Origin: Halobacillus_B rhizosphaerae
GTDB taxonomy: Bacteria > Bacillota > Bacilli > Bacillales > Halobacillaceae
Assembly (NCBI RefSeq): GCF_046719735.1
Contig: NZ_JAUTWQ010000021.1
Location: forward strand, 1 to 64,000
DNA: 64,000 nucleotides
Reading direction: 5' to 3'
Shown here one piece after another: positions 54,232 through 61,638 of the stretch. The position numbers and the translations under genes were made by a program. Positions within the stretch are counted from its first letter, which is position 1, and each line of letters starts with the position of its first letter. The notes beneath the pieces are model-generated. The model worked only from the letters and a program-made list of their open reading frames with translations. It was not told the DNA's origin and searched no databases.

Positions 54232-55380
54232 TTACCTAAGTCCCATTTTCTTCGCAATAATGGACTTCATAATCTCGTTAGATCCTGCGTAAATGGCGGT
54301 CACTGGAGCATCGCGGAACCTTCTGGCAATTTCATATTCTTCCATATAGCCATAGCCCCCGTGCAAATGCATGCAGGACGACGCCACTTTTTTCACAAGA
54401 TCTGTAATCCACCATTTGGCCATGGATACTTCCTTAACGACCTCTTCTCCATTCATATGAGCGGTTATAGTACGGTCAAGAAACGTACGACCGATCTCTA
54501 CTTCTGTTTGTAATTCCGCTAAAGTGAACTGGGTATTTTGAAAAGAGGCAATAGAATGTCCGAATGCTTTCCGCTCTTTTACATATTTAACCGTTAATTC
54601 AATCATTCGTTCACACGCTGCAATTCCGCCTATTCCTACGATTAAGCGCTCCTGCTGCAGCTGGTTCATTAGGTAGTAAAACCCCTCGCCCTCTTTACCG
54701 AGAAGGTTTGTGACAGGCACTTTGGCATCTTCAAAGATGAGTTCTGCCGTATCCTGGCTGTGAAGACCGACTTTATTCAGCTTTTTCCCTCTTGTAAATC
54801 CTGGGGTATCCTTTTCTATAACTAGCAGACTCATCCCTTTATGAGGAGAAATCGCTTGTTTATTTGTTTTACATACCACGATAATCAGGTCAGCTTGTAT
54901 TCCATTTGTAATAAAGGTTTTTTCTCCATTGACTAAATAATAGTCTCCTTCTCTATCGGCTGAAGTACGGATCGCGGCCAAATCCGACCCCGCTCCTGGT
55001 TCGGTCATCGCTATAGCTGTAATCATTTCACCTGATGAACATTTGGCAAGCCAACGTTTCTTTTGTTCATCCGTTCCATACTCGTGTAAATAGGGAACAA
55101 CGATATCATTGTGCAGACCAATACCTATCAGCCCTGTCCCTACCTTTTCGAGCTCTTCATTAATCACAACCGAATAACCGAAGTCCGCGTCGACTCCGCC
55201 GTATTCTTCACTTAGCCAAGGACAGAGATACCCTTGCTGACCTAACTTCTCCCAGAAAGCTCTCGGAACCGCCCCCTGCTGCTCCCATTGATCAAAATAA
55301 GGGTACGCTTCTTTATTTAAAAATTTCCTCAGTGACTTTCGTAAGATTTCATGTTCTTCCTGTATGTAAGAAGCTTTCAT
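54232..55380 (-). CDS. Acyl-CoA dehydrogenase
   Basis: 382-residue flavoenzyme. AMTEPGAGSDLAAIRT near 126 (FAD/substrate loop), and the C-terminal LHGGYGYMEEYEIARRFRDA followed by YAGSNEIMKSIIAK mark the family; the Glu in IYAGSNEI is at the position usual for the catalytic base. It begins the operon, with AGGAGG 5 bases before the ATG and a cre-like site about 90 bases upstream. No enoyl-CoA hydratase gene is in the operon. Confidence 0.91.
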   Translation of the reverse strand: MKASYIQEEHEILRKSLRKFLNKEAYPYFDQWEQQGAVPRAFWEKLGQQGYLCPWLSEEYGGVDADFGYSVVINEELEKVGTGLIGIGLHNDIVVPYLHEYGTDEQKKRWLAKCSSGEMITAIAMTEPGAGSDLAAIRTSADREGDYYLVNGEKTFITNGIQADLIIVVCKTNKQAISPHKGMSLLVIEKDTPGFTRGKKLNKVGLHSQDTAELIFEDAKVPVTNLLGKEGEGFYYLMNQLQQERLIVGIGGIAACERMIELTVKYVKERKAFGHSIASFQNTQFTLAELQTEVEIGRTFLDRTITAHMNGEEVVKEVSMAKWWITDLVKKVASSCMHLHGGYGYMEEYEIARRFRDAPVTAIYAGSNEIMKSIIAKKMGLR

Positions 55381-55466
55381 GGCAACCTCCTATTTCATAA
55401 CCCGACCCATAAATTTTTCCATACTTTGTTATTCTTCCTCAGTAAGATATATTCCTGCTGTTTTTC

Positions 55467-55481
55467 AGGAAACGCTTTCAA
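55467..55481 (-). promoter_or_regulatory. cre-like site upstream of the fatty-acid operon
   Basis: On the minus strand TTGAAAGCGTTTCCT fits the cre consensus WTGNAANCGNWNNCA except at the last base. It lies 87 bases upstream of the acyl-CoA dehydrogenase start, so CcpA repression of fatty-acid degradation is plausible, as known for several Bacillus fad genes. Confidence 0.5.
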
Positions 55482-55493
55482 CAAGTTCTTATA

Positions 55494-55521
55494 ACGTTCT
55501 CCATTTTTTTCGCATACATTA
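55494..55521 (+). promoter_or_regulatory. Sigma-K-type promoter of the gerP-like cluster
   Basis: AC at 55494-55495, a 17-base spacer and CATACATTA at 55513-55521 match the sigma-K pattern (AC-N17-CATANNNTA) exactly. The element lies 35 bases before the first GerPA/PF-like gene, as expected for late mother-cell expression. Sigma-E shares the -10 pattern and cannot be fully excluded. Confidence 0.7.
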
Positions 55522-55556
55522 CAAGATATATGGGGAGAAGAGGAGGAGTTTGACGT

Positions 55557-55799
55557 ATGCCGTCCATTAATAACATTTACAATATAAAAATAAACAGCAT
55601 CTCTAACAATGGCTCGATTAACATTGGCGATGCTCTTCATAACGCTCATACGGCAAACTCGAAAACTACGGGACAGAACTCTTCCTTCGGCGATGCTGCC
55701 CCTGCAAGTGCAGGTATGGAAAACGTATATATTGATCCAGACGGCAATGATCAAGGCGATATTGGCAACCCTGCAAATGTAAATTCTACTCAGCAATAA
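55557..55799 (+). CDS. GerPA/GerPF-like spore protein 1
   Basis: 80-residue Asn/Ser-rich protein of the GerPA/PF family. The core NIKINSISNNGSINIGDALH, NSKTTGQNSSFGD and ENVYIDPDGNDQGD follow the family pattern (an N-terminal Asn-Ile strand, GD, SKT, Gly, GD, DxDxxDQ). GerP proteins are coat-region proteins that let germinants pass to the receptors. GAGGAGG precedes the ATG, which sits behind a sigma-K promoter. First of five closely packed genes. Confidence 0.8.
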   Translation: MPSINNIYNIKINSISNNGSINIGDALHNAHTANSKTTGQNSSFGDAAPASAGMENVYIDPDGNDQGDIGNPANVNSTQQ

Positions 55800-55813
55800 G
55801 AAAGGAGTACCTC

Positions 55814-56056
55814 ATGCCATTTGTTATTAATATTTTTAACGTAAAGACCAACGGAATCACCCAGAACGGCAACCTGGATATTGGCGGGGTTGTGCACAAC
55901 AGTCACACCGCAAACTCAAAAAATATCGGAGTAAACTTTTCTAATGGAGACCTTTCCTGTTCAACTTCCTGTATGGCAAGCAGCTATTTTGATACAGATG
56001 TGTCGGATCAGGACCAAATTTTTAACCCATCAACGCCCGTTACTAATCAATTTTAG
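55814..56056 (+). CDS. GerPA/GerPF-like spore protein 2
   Basis: 80 residues, a clear paralogue of the preceding protein: same length, with NIFNVKTNGITQNGNLDIGG, HTANSKNIGVNFSNGD and YFDTDVSDQDQI in register. It carries two Cys (SCSTSCM) in the middle that its paralogue lacks, a possible cross-linking site in the coat. AAAGGAG precedes the ATG, 14 bases after the first gene. Confidence 0.8.
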   Translation: MPFVINIFNVKTNGITQNGNLDIGGVVHNSHTANSKNIGVNFSNGDLSCSTSCMASSYFDTDVSDQDQIFNPSTPVTNQF

Positions 56057-56077
56057 CGTTAAGAAAGAAGGAGTTAT

Positions 56078-56539
56078 ATGAATCCTTTTCAGTCTTTATT
56101 TCCTTTTGGCGAAGACGTTGATAAATGGATGAAAGCTTCCCAGTCGAATGATATTCATAAATTTGTGAATGGAGTCTTATCGAATTCCATGCCTAAAGGA
56201 CTTGCTCAAATGCCGGGATTTTCTAACATGGGGTTTTCAAATATGGGTGCGGAACAAGCAAAGTTAAATGAAACCGTTTTTGATTCACATGACCATGTGT
56301 ATGTGAAAATTCCGATTCATGATCCAAGCTCATTGGATTCGCTGAAAATCTATCATAAATCGTACCAATTAATCATTGAAGGAGTTCCATACAAAGGCGA
56401 TCTTCATACGATTACTCTCCCTTCCCTTGTTCGCAAAAAAGGAACAGTGGCCAGATACCGGGACAACGAGCTGCAAATACGTTTACCCAAAAAAATTGAC
56501 ACCCAGTATTCTGAGGTCAATATTGATAAAGATTTATAG
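56078..56539 (+). CDS. Hsp20-like spore protein 1
   Basis: 153 residues. An N-terminal unstructured part with a Met/Phe/Ser/Asn repeat (FSNMGFSNMG near 48-57) is followed by an alpha-crystallin-like domain (about 67-150) with HVYVKIPIHD and a final beta strand LQIRLPKK. It is divergent from heat-shock Hsp20 and fits the spore-specific GerT/CotM/CotP-like group. AGAAGGAG precedes the ATG. Role in coat assembly or germination is inferred from the cluster. Confidence 0.72.
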   Translation: MNPFQSLFPFGEDVDKWMKASQSNDIHKFVNGVLSNSMPKGLAQMPGFSNMGFSNMGAEQAKLNETVFDSHDHVYVKIPIHDPSSLDSLKIYHKSYQLIIEGVPYKGDLHTITLPSLVRKKGTVARYRDNELQIRLPKKIDTQYSEVNIDKDL

Positions 56540-56557
56540 TGAGGGAGGTGTGGGGGC

Positions 56558-56995
56558 ATGGATACGGATAAACTTCAGCAATGGATGAATATTGCTAAAC
56601 AGTACCAGAATGGCGACTTCTGGACACAAGTGTTTGATAAAGAAGACCACGCCTTGGAATTAGACAATAGAGAATCAAAACGGTTATTCCCGCCTGCTGA
56701 CGTGTATGTGACCGCTGAAGAAGTTTACGTGTTTATAGAACTTGCAGGCGTCCCAAAAGAAGATATTCAGCTCACTTTATCCGAGCAAGGGTTAAGAATC
56801 AGGGGAAAGGTTCCTCCTTTGCTGCAGGATTTTGAAACCGTGCAGCATGAACGAACTTATGGTGAATTTGACCGAACTCTGCATTTACCTGAGCCGCCTG
56901 AGAATGCTCCACTGCAATCGAAATATGTCAATGGCTTGCTGCTCGTCAGATATAAGAGAATTAAAAAAGCCGAGCGCAGAATTTTAATTGAATAA
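56558..56995 (+). CDS. Hsp20-like spore protein 2 (GerT-like)
   Basis: 145 residues with a well-formed alpha-crystallin domain (about 48-143): PPADVYVTAEEVYVFIELAG, VPKEDIQLTLSEQGLRIRG and a C-terminal strand GLLLVRYKR followed by RRILIE, which has the I-x-I element. It is closest in layout to GerT of Bacillus, an Hsp20-type spore protein needed for normal germination. It begins 18 bases after the first Hsp20-like gene with GGGAGG upstream. Confidence 0.78.
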   Translation: MDTDKLQQWMNIAKQYQNGDFWTQVFDKEDHALELDNRESKRLFPPADVYVTAEEVYVFIELAGVPKEDIQLTLSEQGLRIRGKVPPLLQDFETVQHERTYGEFDRTLHLPEPPENAPLQSKYVNGLLLVRYKRIKKAERRILIE

Positions 56996-57012
56996 AGAAG
57001 GAGGGGAGTCTC

Positions 57013-57474
57013 ATCGCACTATTTCAAAAAAACCTGCCGTCGCTCACTCAAAGAATTGAAAACTTGGAGACTAAAATCAAGCACATCCAATCCAAGGAAG
57101 TTCAAACGCATCGTCTTCGAGAAAAAGAAAGGAATCGCCCTCTCTCTCCTCCTGCTAATAAAGAATTAGAAAGGGCAGTGACTGAAGCACTTGAGAGCCA
57201 TATGAGCGGAATTTACCAGAAGTTGAATAGAAAACTAGCAAAGCGACTCCAGCTTTTCGAAAATGAAATTGCTGAATTGAAGCGTTCCGTTGAACACCTT
57301 GCTTCCACTGAATGTTCAGGCACTCCCAACCTTTATGTAGAGCAGCTTTATCTGGATAAATTCGAAGCGGTTAATAACATTGAACAAATCGGCGTTAGAG
57401 AATTAAGCGGACACTTAACGATTGGCACCCATCATTCGCCTCCTGTGCCGGATGATTTGTCGAATGAGAACTAA
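57013..57474 (+). CDS. GerPC-like coiled-coil spore protein with apparent ATC start
   Basis: 153 residues if read from ATC 57013. The N-terminus ALFQKNLPSLTQRIENLE and the middle part (about 60-95, KLNRKLAKRLQLFENEI) are coiled-coil; the C-terminal VEQLYLDKFEAVNNIEQIGV then LSGHLTIGTHH resembles the GerPC C-terminal strand region. A strong AGGAGGGG lies 6 bases ahead of ATC, and no ATG, GTG or TTG occurs in frame near it. The first conventional start, TTG 57064, has no site and would remove the first helix. Either ATC is used or an ATG has mutated. Confidence 0.68.
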   Translation: MALFQKNLPSLTQRIENLETKIKHIQSKEVQTHRLREKERNRPLSPPANKELERAVTEALESHMSGIYQKLNRKLAKRLQLFENEIAELKRSVEHLASTECSGTPNLYVEQLYLDKFEAVNNIEQIGVRELSGHLTIGTHHSPPVPDDLSNEN

Positions 57475-57698
57475 CATCGCCATAACCTTTCGATTGTTGA
57501 AAAAAAAACTCAAAAACATGTATTTCATTCATAGCTTTAGTTCATTTTTTATCCATACCCCTCTGGTATATACGGTGTTACAATATTCACTAAAGATAGA
57601 ATATTCAGTTAATTATAGAGAGGGGGTGATCTTTCAATTAGGACAAGCACTGTATAGTTAGTTTCAGGATGAAAATATAAATAGCGAGGTGGAGAAAA

Positions 57699-58883
57699 GT
57701 GAAGAGTGTTCCCTTGTTGAGTCAATTGTTCCTAGTGTTCACATCAAAATTTGCCTCTGGTGTTTTCTCCAAAAAAGATCATAAAAGAAAAGATGTCCGT
57801 GTCCTAATCAAGGCAAAGCAGCGAGTGAAACATAAAAGTGCCAAGAAAAAATTCGGAGTCCGATGGAATTTTGATCAAGGGTTTTCGACAATTGTGTCAG
57901 AGAAAGACTACCAATTACTTAAACAGAATAACAACTATCATATTCGCCTCGTTCCTAAAGTAAAGCTCGAAGACACTCTTCACTCTGGGCCAAATTCCGC
58001 CTTACCTAAAGAGCAAACCCCGTGGGGCGTTAAAGCGGTGTGTAATGAGTCTGGGCTAGAATCAGCTTCTGGAGGTGAAAGCATCCGGGTCGCTATTCTC
58101 GATACAGGGGTCTACATTAACCACGTAGATCTAGCAGATAATGTTGAGGTTTGCAAAGATTTCCGCCGTGCAGACTCACCCGTAGAGAAGGAAAACTTCC
58201 TGGATGAACATGGACATGGTACCCACGCCGCTGGTACGGTACTTGCTAATGGGGGATGCGACGGTTTAGGAATATTTGGCATCGCTCCAGGAGCAAAGCT
58301 TTGGGCTTATAAGGTTCTCGGCAAAAACGGGACAGGCTATTCCGATGACATTGCCTATGCCATCCGCCACGCAGCGGATCAGGCAGAAGAAGCCAACACC
58401 AAAGTAATCATCTCCATGTCCTTTGGAGAAATTCATAAAGATCCTCTCATCTCAGACGCAGTCTCCTATGCTGCGGAGCATGGCGCTTTAGTTATTTCCG
58501 GCACAGAAACCCCTTCTCTGGAAGCAAATAGTAAATCAGACACCTCTCAAAAAAGTAAAAATTCCGGCAGCCATACCTCCCTTTCCTCCCTATCACCGCT
58601 CACGAAAAATTTGAATACTGCGTTTGAGGATGACGATTTAACAATGTGGGCTCCCTCCACCGCCATTGAATCCACCTGGATGAACGGCGGGTACCAAACC
58701 TTGAGCGGGAGTTCATTGGCGGTCCCGCATATTTCAGGCTTGGCCGCTAAAATTTGGAGTCAGGAGCAGGACCTTTCAAACCATGCTTTAAGGCAAAAGC
58801 TTCAAACGCTTGCAAACGAGGCTTATAAAGAAATGCCAACTTCCAGTGAAGAACACAGTTGCAGGTATGCGGTCATGAAGTAA
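57699..58883 (+). CDS. Subtilisin-like (S8) protein with altered oxyanion site
   Basis: 394 residues. A weak hydrophobic N-terminus (4-22) and basic segment precede a pro-region-like part and the S8 domain. The triad is Asp135 (VAILDTGV), His173 (HGHGTHAAG) and Ser339 (LSGSSLAVPH). The stretch that normally holds the oxyanion Asn (AAGN) reads VISGTETPS near 266-273 and runs into a Ser/Lys-rich insertion (about 275-305), so that Asn is missing. GTG start with GAGGTGG about 6 bases upstream. It may be a low-activity protease or a binding protein. It lies just before the quorum-type regulator. Confidence 0.8.
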   Translation: MKSVPLLSQLFLVFTSKFASGVFSKKDHKRKDVRVLIKAKQRVKHKSAKKKFGVRWNFDQGFSTIVSEKDYQLLKQNNNYHIRLVPKVKLEDTLHSGPNSALPKEQTPWGVKAVCNESGLESASGGESIRVAILDTGVYINHVDLADNVEVCKDFRRADSPVEKENFLDEHGHGTHAAGTVLANGGCDGLGIFGIAPGAKLWAYKVLGKNGTGYSDDIAYAIRHAADQAEEANTKVIISMSFGEIHKDPLISDAVSYAAEHGALVISGTETPSLEANSKSDTSQKSKNSGSHTSLSSLSPLTKNLNTAFEDDDLTMWAPSTAIESTWMNGGYQTLSGSSLAVPHISGLAAKIWSQEQDLSNHALRQKLQTLANEAYKEMPTSSEEHSCRYAVMK

Positions 58884-58901
58884 TCCTCCCCGGTTCCAGC
58901 C

Positions 58902-58942
58902 AAAAAAGCACCGTTATTCATCTGAATAACGATGCTTTTTTA
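58902..58942 (+). terminator. Terminator after the subtilase gene
   Basis: AAAAAAGCACCGTTATTCA pairs with TGAATAACGATGCTTTTTT with a two-base loop; a T-run follows on either strand. Confidence 0.85.
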
Positions 58943-59037
58943 GGCCTATGGAAGGAATTTAGATCCCTTGGGTAGGATTATTATAGTTTATGATCGAATG
59001 GAACAAACATTCCTATGTTTTTTAAAAAAGGAGGTGG

Positions 59038-60273
59038 TTGACTATTCTTGCTGGACAGCTTATTCAATACTTCCGACGACAATCTGGACTCACCCTTGAG
59101 CAATTATCGAAAAACATCTGTTCGATTACCTACTTGAGTCAATTAGAAAATAATAAACGCCTGCCTAAAGAAGAGATTCTTCTGGAACTTTGTGCCAGGT
59201 TAAACTTGGATATAAAGAGAATGTACAAAGCTGACTCCCTGAAACTAAGAAAAGACTTACTTTCTTTCTATCATTTTATCCAACAAAGAAATGAAGAGGA
59301 AGCAGACCGTATGTATCATCTCATAACGGCTGCCTTTCATAGTCAACAGCAAAACTATCATATGGAACTCTATTATGAACTGTTTGTTTTGAATTATTTT
59401 CTATTTAAAAAAGACCTGCCTGCCTTTCAGGAATGTTACACCCTTCTGGACTCCAAGCTATTGCTCATGGATAAGGAACAAAGGTACTATTTTGAGACGA
59501 TTAAAGGAACGTATGCTCTCTCCTATTCATCGGTCAAGGATGCCCTTACCTCCTTTCACCTGGCCCTTTCACTCGAAGGAAAAGGAAAACGAGGCGACCT
59601 CCCTTACAAAATGGCCATCGCCTACAGCAGACTTAATCGTTTAATCCGGTCCAATAGCTGTGCAGAAGATGCCGTAGCTTTATTTCAGGAAGAATTAAAC
59701 TATTTAAAAGTGATGGATTGTTATATGATCCTGGGCATTAACTTTAATCTACTTGGGGAATATGAACTTTCAGCTTCCTATTTCCAGAAAATGATTGATA
59801 GTCCCATTAATGACCTTGATCCATCCTTTGAAGGGATGCTCTATCACAACTATGGATATTTGCTCTATAATCAGAAGAAGTTTGAAGAGGCGGAGATTCA
59901 CCTGAAAAAATCGCTGCATATACGGAGTAATTCTCCTCAAGCCTGTCTAGGTTCGCTCTTTCTTCTAAGCAAGGTCTATATGATTATGAATAATACGGAG
60001 TATGCAAGCATATCTATTAATCAAGGGAAAGAAATAGCAAGCAGTGAAAATAATAAAGAGTACTTGCTTAAGTTCAATTTTCTTTCCTGCCAATTTAGAG
60101 AAGCTGATCAGCAAGAAATAGAGGAGCTGTTAAAGAATCATATCATTCCTTATTTTGAGAGATATGGAGATGAGGATGACTTTCACTATTATGTAAAAAC
60201 ACTTGCCGACCTCTATTATCGTCAGCATAAATATAAGTCAGCTTCTGATTATTATAAGCGGATGATTACCTAA
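59038..60273 (+). CDS. HTH-TPR regulator of the RRNPP type (NprR-like)
   Basis: 411 residues. An N-terminal XRE HTH (about 5-60, LIQYFRRQSGLTLEQLSKN, YLSQLENNKRLPKEEILLEL) is followed by about 340 residues of helical TPR-type repeats, for example MLYHNYGYLLYNQKKFEEAE and AEIHLKKSLHIRS, ending KSASDYYKRM. Length and order match NprR-like peptide receptors, in which the TPR domain binds a secreted peptide. The likely start is TTG 59038, close behind AAGGAGGTGG; a stop codon precedes it in frame. A small exported pro-peptide gene follows 15 bases later, which is the defining context. Confidence 0.85.
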   Translation: MTILAGQLIQYFRRQSGLTLEQLSKNICSITYLSQLENNKRLPKEEILLELCARLNLDIKRMYKADSLKLRKDLLSFYHFIQQRNEEEADRMYHLITAAFHSQQQNYHMELYYELFVLNYFLFKKDLPAFQECYTLLDSKLLLMDKEQRYYFETIKGTYALSYSSVKDALTSFHLALSLEGKGKRGDLPYKMAIAYSRLNRLIRSNSCAEDAVALFQEELNYLKVMDCYMILGINFNLLGEYELSASYFQKMIDSPINDLDPSFEGMLYHNYGYLLYNQKKFEEAEIHLKKSLHIRSNSPQACLGSLFLLSKVYMIMNNTEYASISINQGKEIASSENNKEYLLKFNFLSCQFREADQQEIEELLKNHIIPYFERYGDEDDFHYYVKTLADLYYRQHKYKSASDYYKRMIT

Positions 60274-60291
60274 TTTAAAGGGGGAATAATG

Positions 60292-60429
60292 ATGAAGAAA
60301 CTTTCAGCTTGGTTAGCTGGCGGAGCTTTAGCCCTTATTTTAGTGTTTGGATTCGGTCAGTTAGATACAGAGACAGCGGAAAACTTGAATTACCATCCTG
60401 TTAATGATGCAATCTATCCACCAGCTTAA
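60292..60429 (+). CDS. Signalling pro-peptide partner of the HTH-TPR regulator
   Basis: 45 residues. A Lys-Lys N-terminus and hydrophobic segment (KLSAWLAGGALALILVFGFG) form a Sec signal, followed by an acidic linker (DTETAEN) and a C-terminal segment NYHPVNDAIYPPA, the probable mature signal. AAAGGGGG lies upstream; ATG 60292 has the better spacing, and ATG 60289 immediately before it is possible. Size, export signal, orientation and 15-base distance from the regulator gene match NprX, PapR and Phr genes. The mature form is a guess. Confidence 0.75.
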   Translation: MKKLSAWLAGGALALILVFGFGQLDTETAENLNYHPVNDAIYPPA

Positions 60430-60492
60430 ATCATAGATACATGGTTTGCCCGCCTTAAGCCACCATCATTTGGTATCTCAGGATAATGAAAT

Positions 60493-60524
60493 AGAGCCAG
60501 CCCCTTTACAAAGGAGCTGGCTCT
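60493..60524. terminator. Bidirectional terminator
   Basis: AGAGCCAGC-CCTTT pairs with AAAGG-GCTGGCTCT around ACA, between the signalling peptide gene and the converging HAD gene. Confidence 0.85.
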
Positions 60525-60528
60525 ATCA

Positions 60529-61272
60529 TTATTGCTGCAAAACTTTTTCTATGGCTTTTGCAACTCCATCCTCATCATTGGAATCGGTCACCCAATCCGC
60601 TTCTTCCTTTACTTTATCCTGGGCATTTCCCATCGCCACACCTACGCCAGCCTCACGGATCATTGCGATATCATTCATGCTGTCCCCTACCGCAAGAACC
60701 TGGTCCATAGAAAGGTCCAGCCACTTACTGACTTTGAGCAGAGCGGAAGCTTTATTAACTCCCACGGCATTAACCTCAATATTAGTAGGGCTGGAATTGG
60801 TCACTTCAAGTTCATTATTTTGATTTAATTCCTGCAAAATCACTTCTCTTACTTCATCATCTTCAATGTCAAAACCAAATTTAAGCCACTCATACTCTTC
60901 TACCTCTTTTTCAAAAGGGTTATAGGTATTGTAAAGGCCTTGAACAGTGGAAGACCAAAAGTAGAGACCATGCTCCTTTTTCAACTCCCACAAACGCTGT
61001 ACGTGTTTGTTATCGAGGGGGTTCCTTTCTACCAGCTCGAAATCATGGTTATAGATTTCACTGCCATTAATCGTGACAATGTAAGATGAGCGGCCAAGTG
61101 ATTCAGCAATATCACGGCATCTTGATAAGGAACGCCCCGTACTAAGGACGACATGAATCCCTTTGTCTTTCGCTTTCTGTATCGCTTTATAATTCGTTTC
61201 GGATACTCCTCCATTTGAATGTACGAGAGTACCATCCATATCTAGAGCAATTAGTTTTATATTAGTTGTCAT
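60529..61272 (-). CDS. Cof-type HAD-superfamily phosphatase
   Basis: 247 residues. Motif I ALDMDGTLV near 9 (nucleophile Asp), motif II VLSTGRS near 44, and motif III/IV with K (ASALLKVSKWL) and GDSMNDIAM near 192 show an intact Cof/YkrA-type hydrolase with a C2B cap. It probably dephosphorylates sugar phosphates or FMN-like metabolites in the cytoplasm. GAGAGGA precedes the ATG. It stands alone. Confidence 0.88.
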   Translation of the reverse strand: MTTNIKLIALDMDGTLVHSNGGVSETNYKAIQKAKDKGIHVVLSTGRSLSRCRDIAESLGRSSYIVTINGSEIYNHDFELVERNPLDNKHVQRLWELKKEHGLYFWSSTVQGLYNTYNPFEKEVEEYEWLKFGFDIEDDEVREVILQELNQNNELEVTNSSPTNIEVNAVGVNKASALLKVSKWLDLSMDQVLAVGDSMNDIAMIREAGVGVAMGNAQDKVKEEADWVTDSNDEDGVAKAIEKVLQQ

Positions 61273-61476
61273 AAAGGTTCACGTCCTCTCTTTTACTCTC
61301 TCTATTCTAATACATTCTGTTTCACAGATACAATCTCCCGATGATTTTACTTATTTAACACTAGCTCCGAAATGATAAACTTCTAAAATCTATTTAAAGA
61401 TTTATCAAAATAGGTTTAACCAGACATTATTTCAGGAAAACATTATGCAAGTAACGAACTAGAAAAGAGTGATCTC

Positions 61477-61554
61477 ATGGAAACGGTTTTTATTAAAAGA
61501 ATCATAGAAAAACGTACGAATAAAAAATCCTCCAAAAAAGCTAAACGTTCATAA
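61477..61554 (+). CDS. Possible 25-residue basic peptide
   Basis: A short frame beginning METVFIKRII and ending in a Lys/Ser/Arg-rich tail (KKSSKKAKRS), with AAGAGTGATC a few bases upstream. It lies in the 366-base gap between the HAD and nifS genes. I recognise no family, and the coding evidence is only the start context. It could be chance. Confidence 0.22.
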   Translation: METVFIKRIIEKRTNKKSSKKAKRS

Positions 61555-61570
61555 AAAGCATAAAGGATAA

Positions 61571-61618
61571 AAAAACGCGTGTCATCTGATTAAAAAGATC
61601 TTGATGACACGCGTTTTA
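61571..61618 (-). terminator. Terminator of nifS
   Basis: AAAACGCGTGTCATC pairs with GATGACACGCGTTTT around an 18-base loop, 21 bases after the nifS stop codon, with a T-run on the minus strand. Confidence 0.88.
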
Positions 61619-61638
61619 ATGGAATCAAAATTTCATTC

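Noticed and set aside
55395..55796. 133-codon minus-strand frame over the first GerP-like gene
   Set aside because: Antisense to the better-supported gene and across the sigma-K promoter; no ribosome site or family features.
57422..57661. 79-codon plus-strand frame between the GerPC-like and subtilase genes
   Set aside because: It starts inside the GerPC-like gene in another frame and has no start with a fitting ribosome site; two AATATTCA direct repeats (57582, 57600) in this gap are noted but unexplained.
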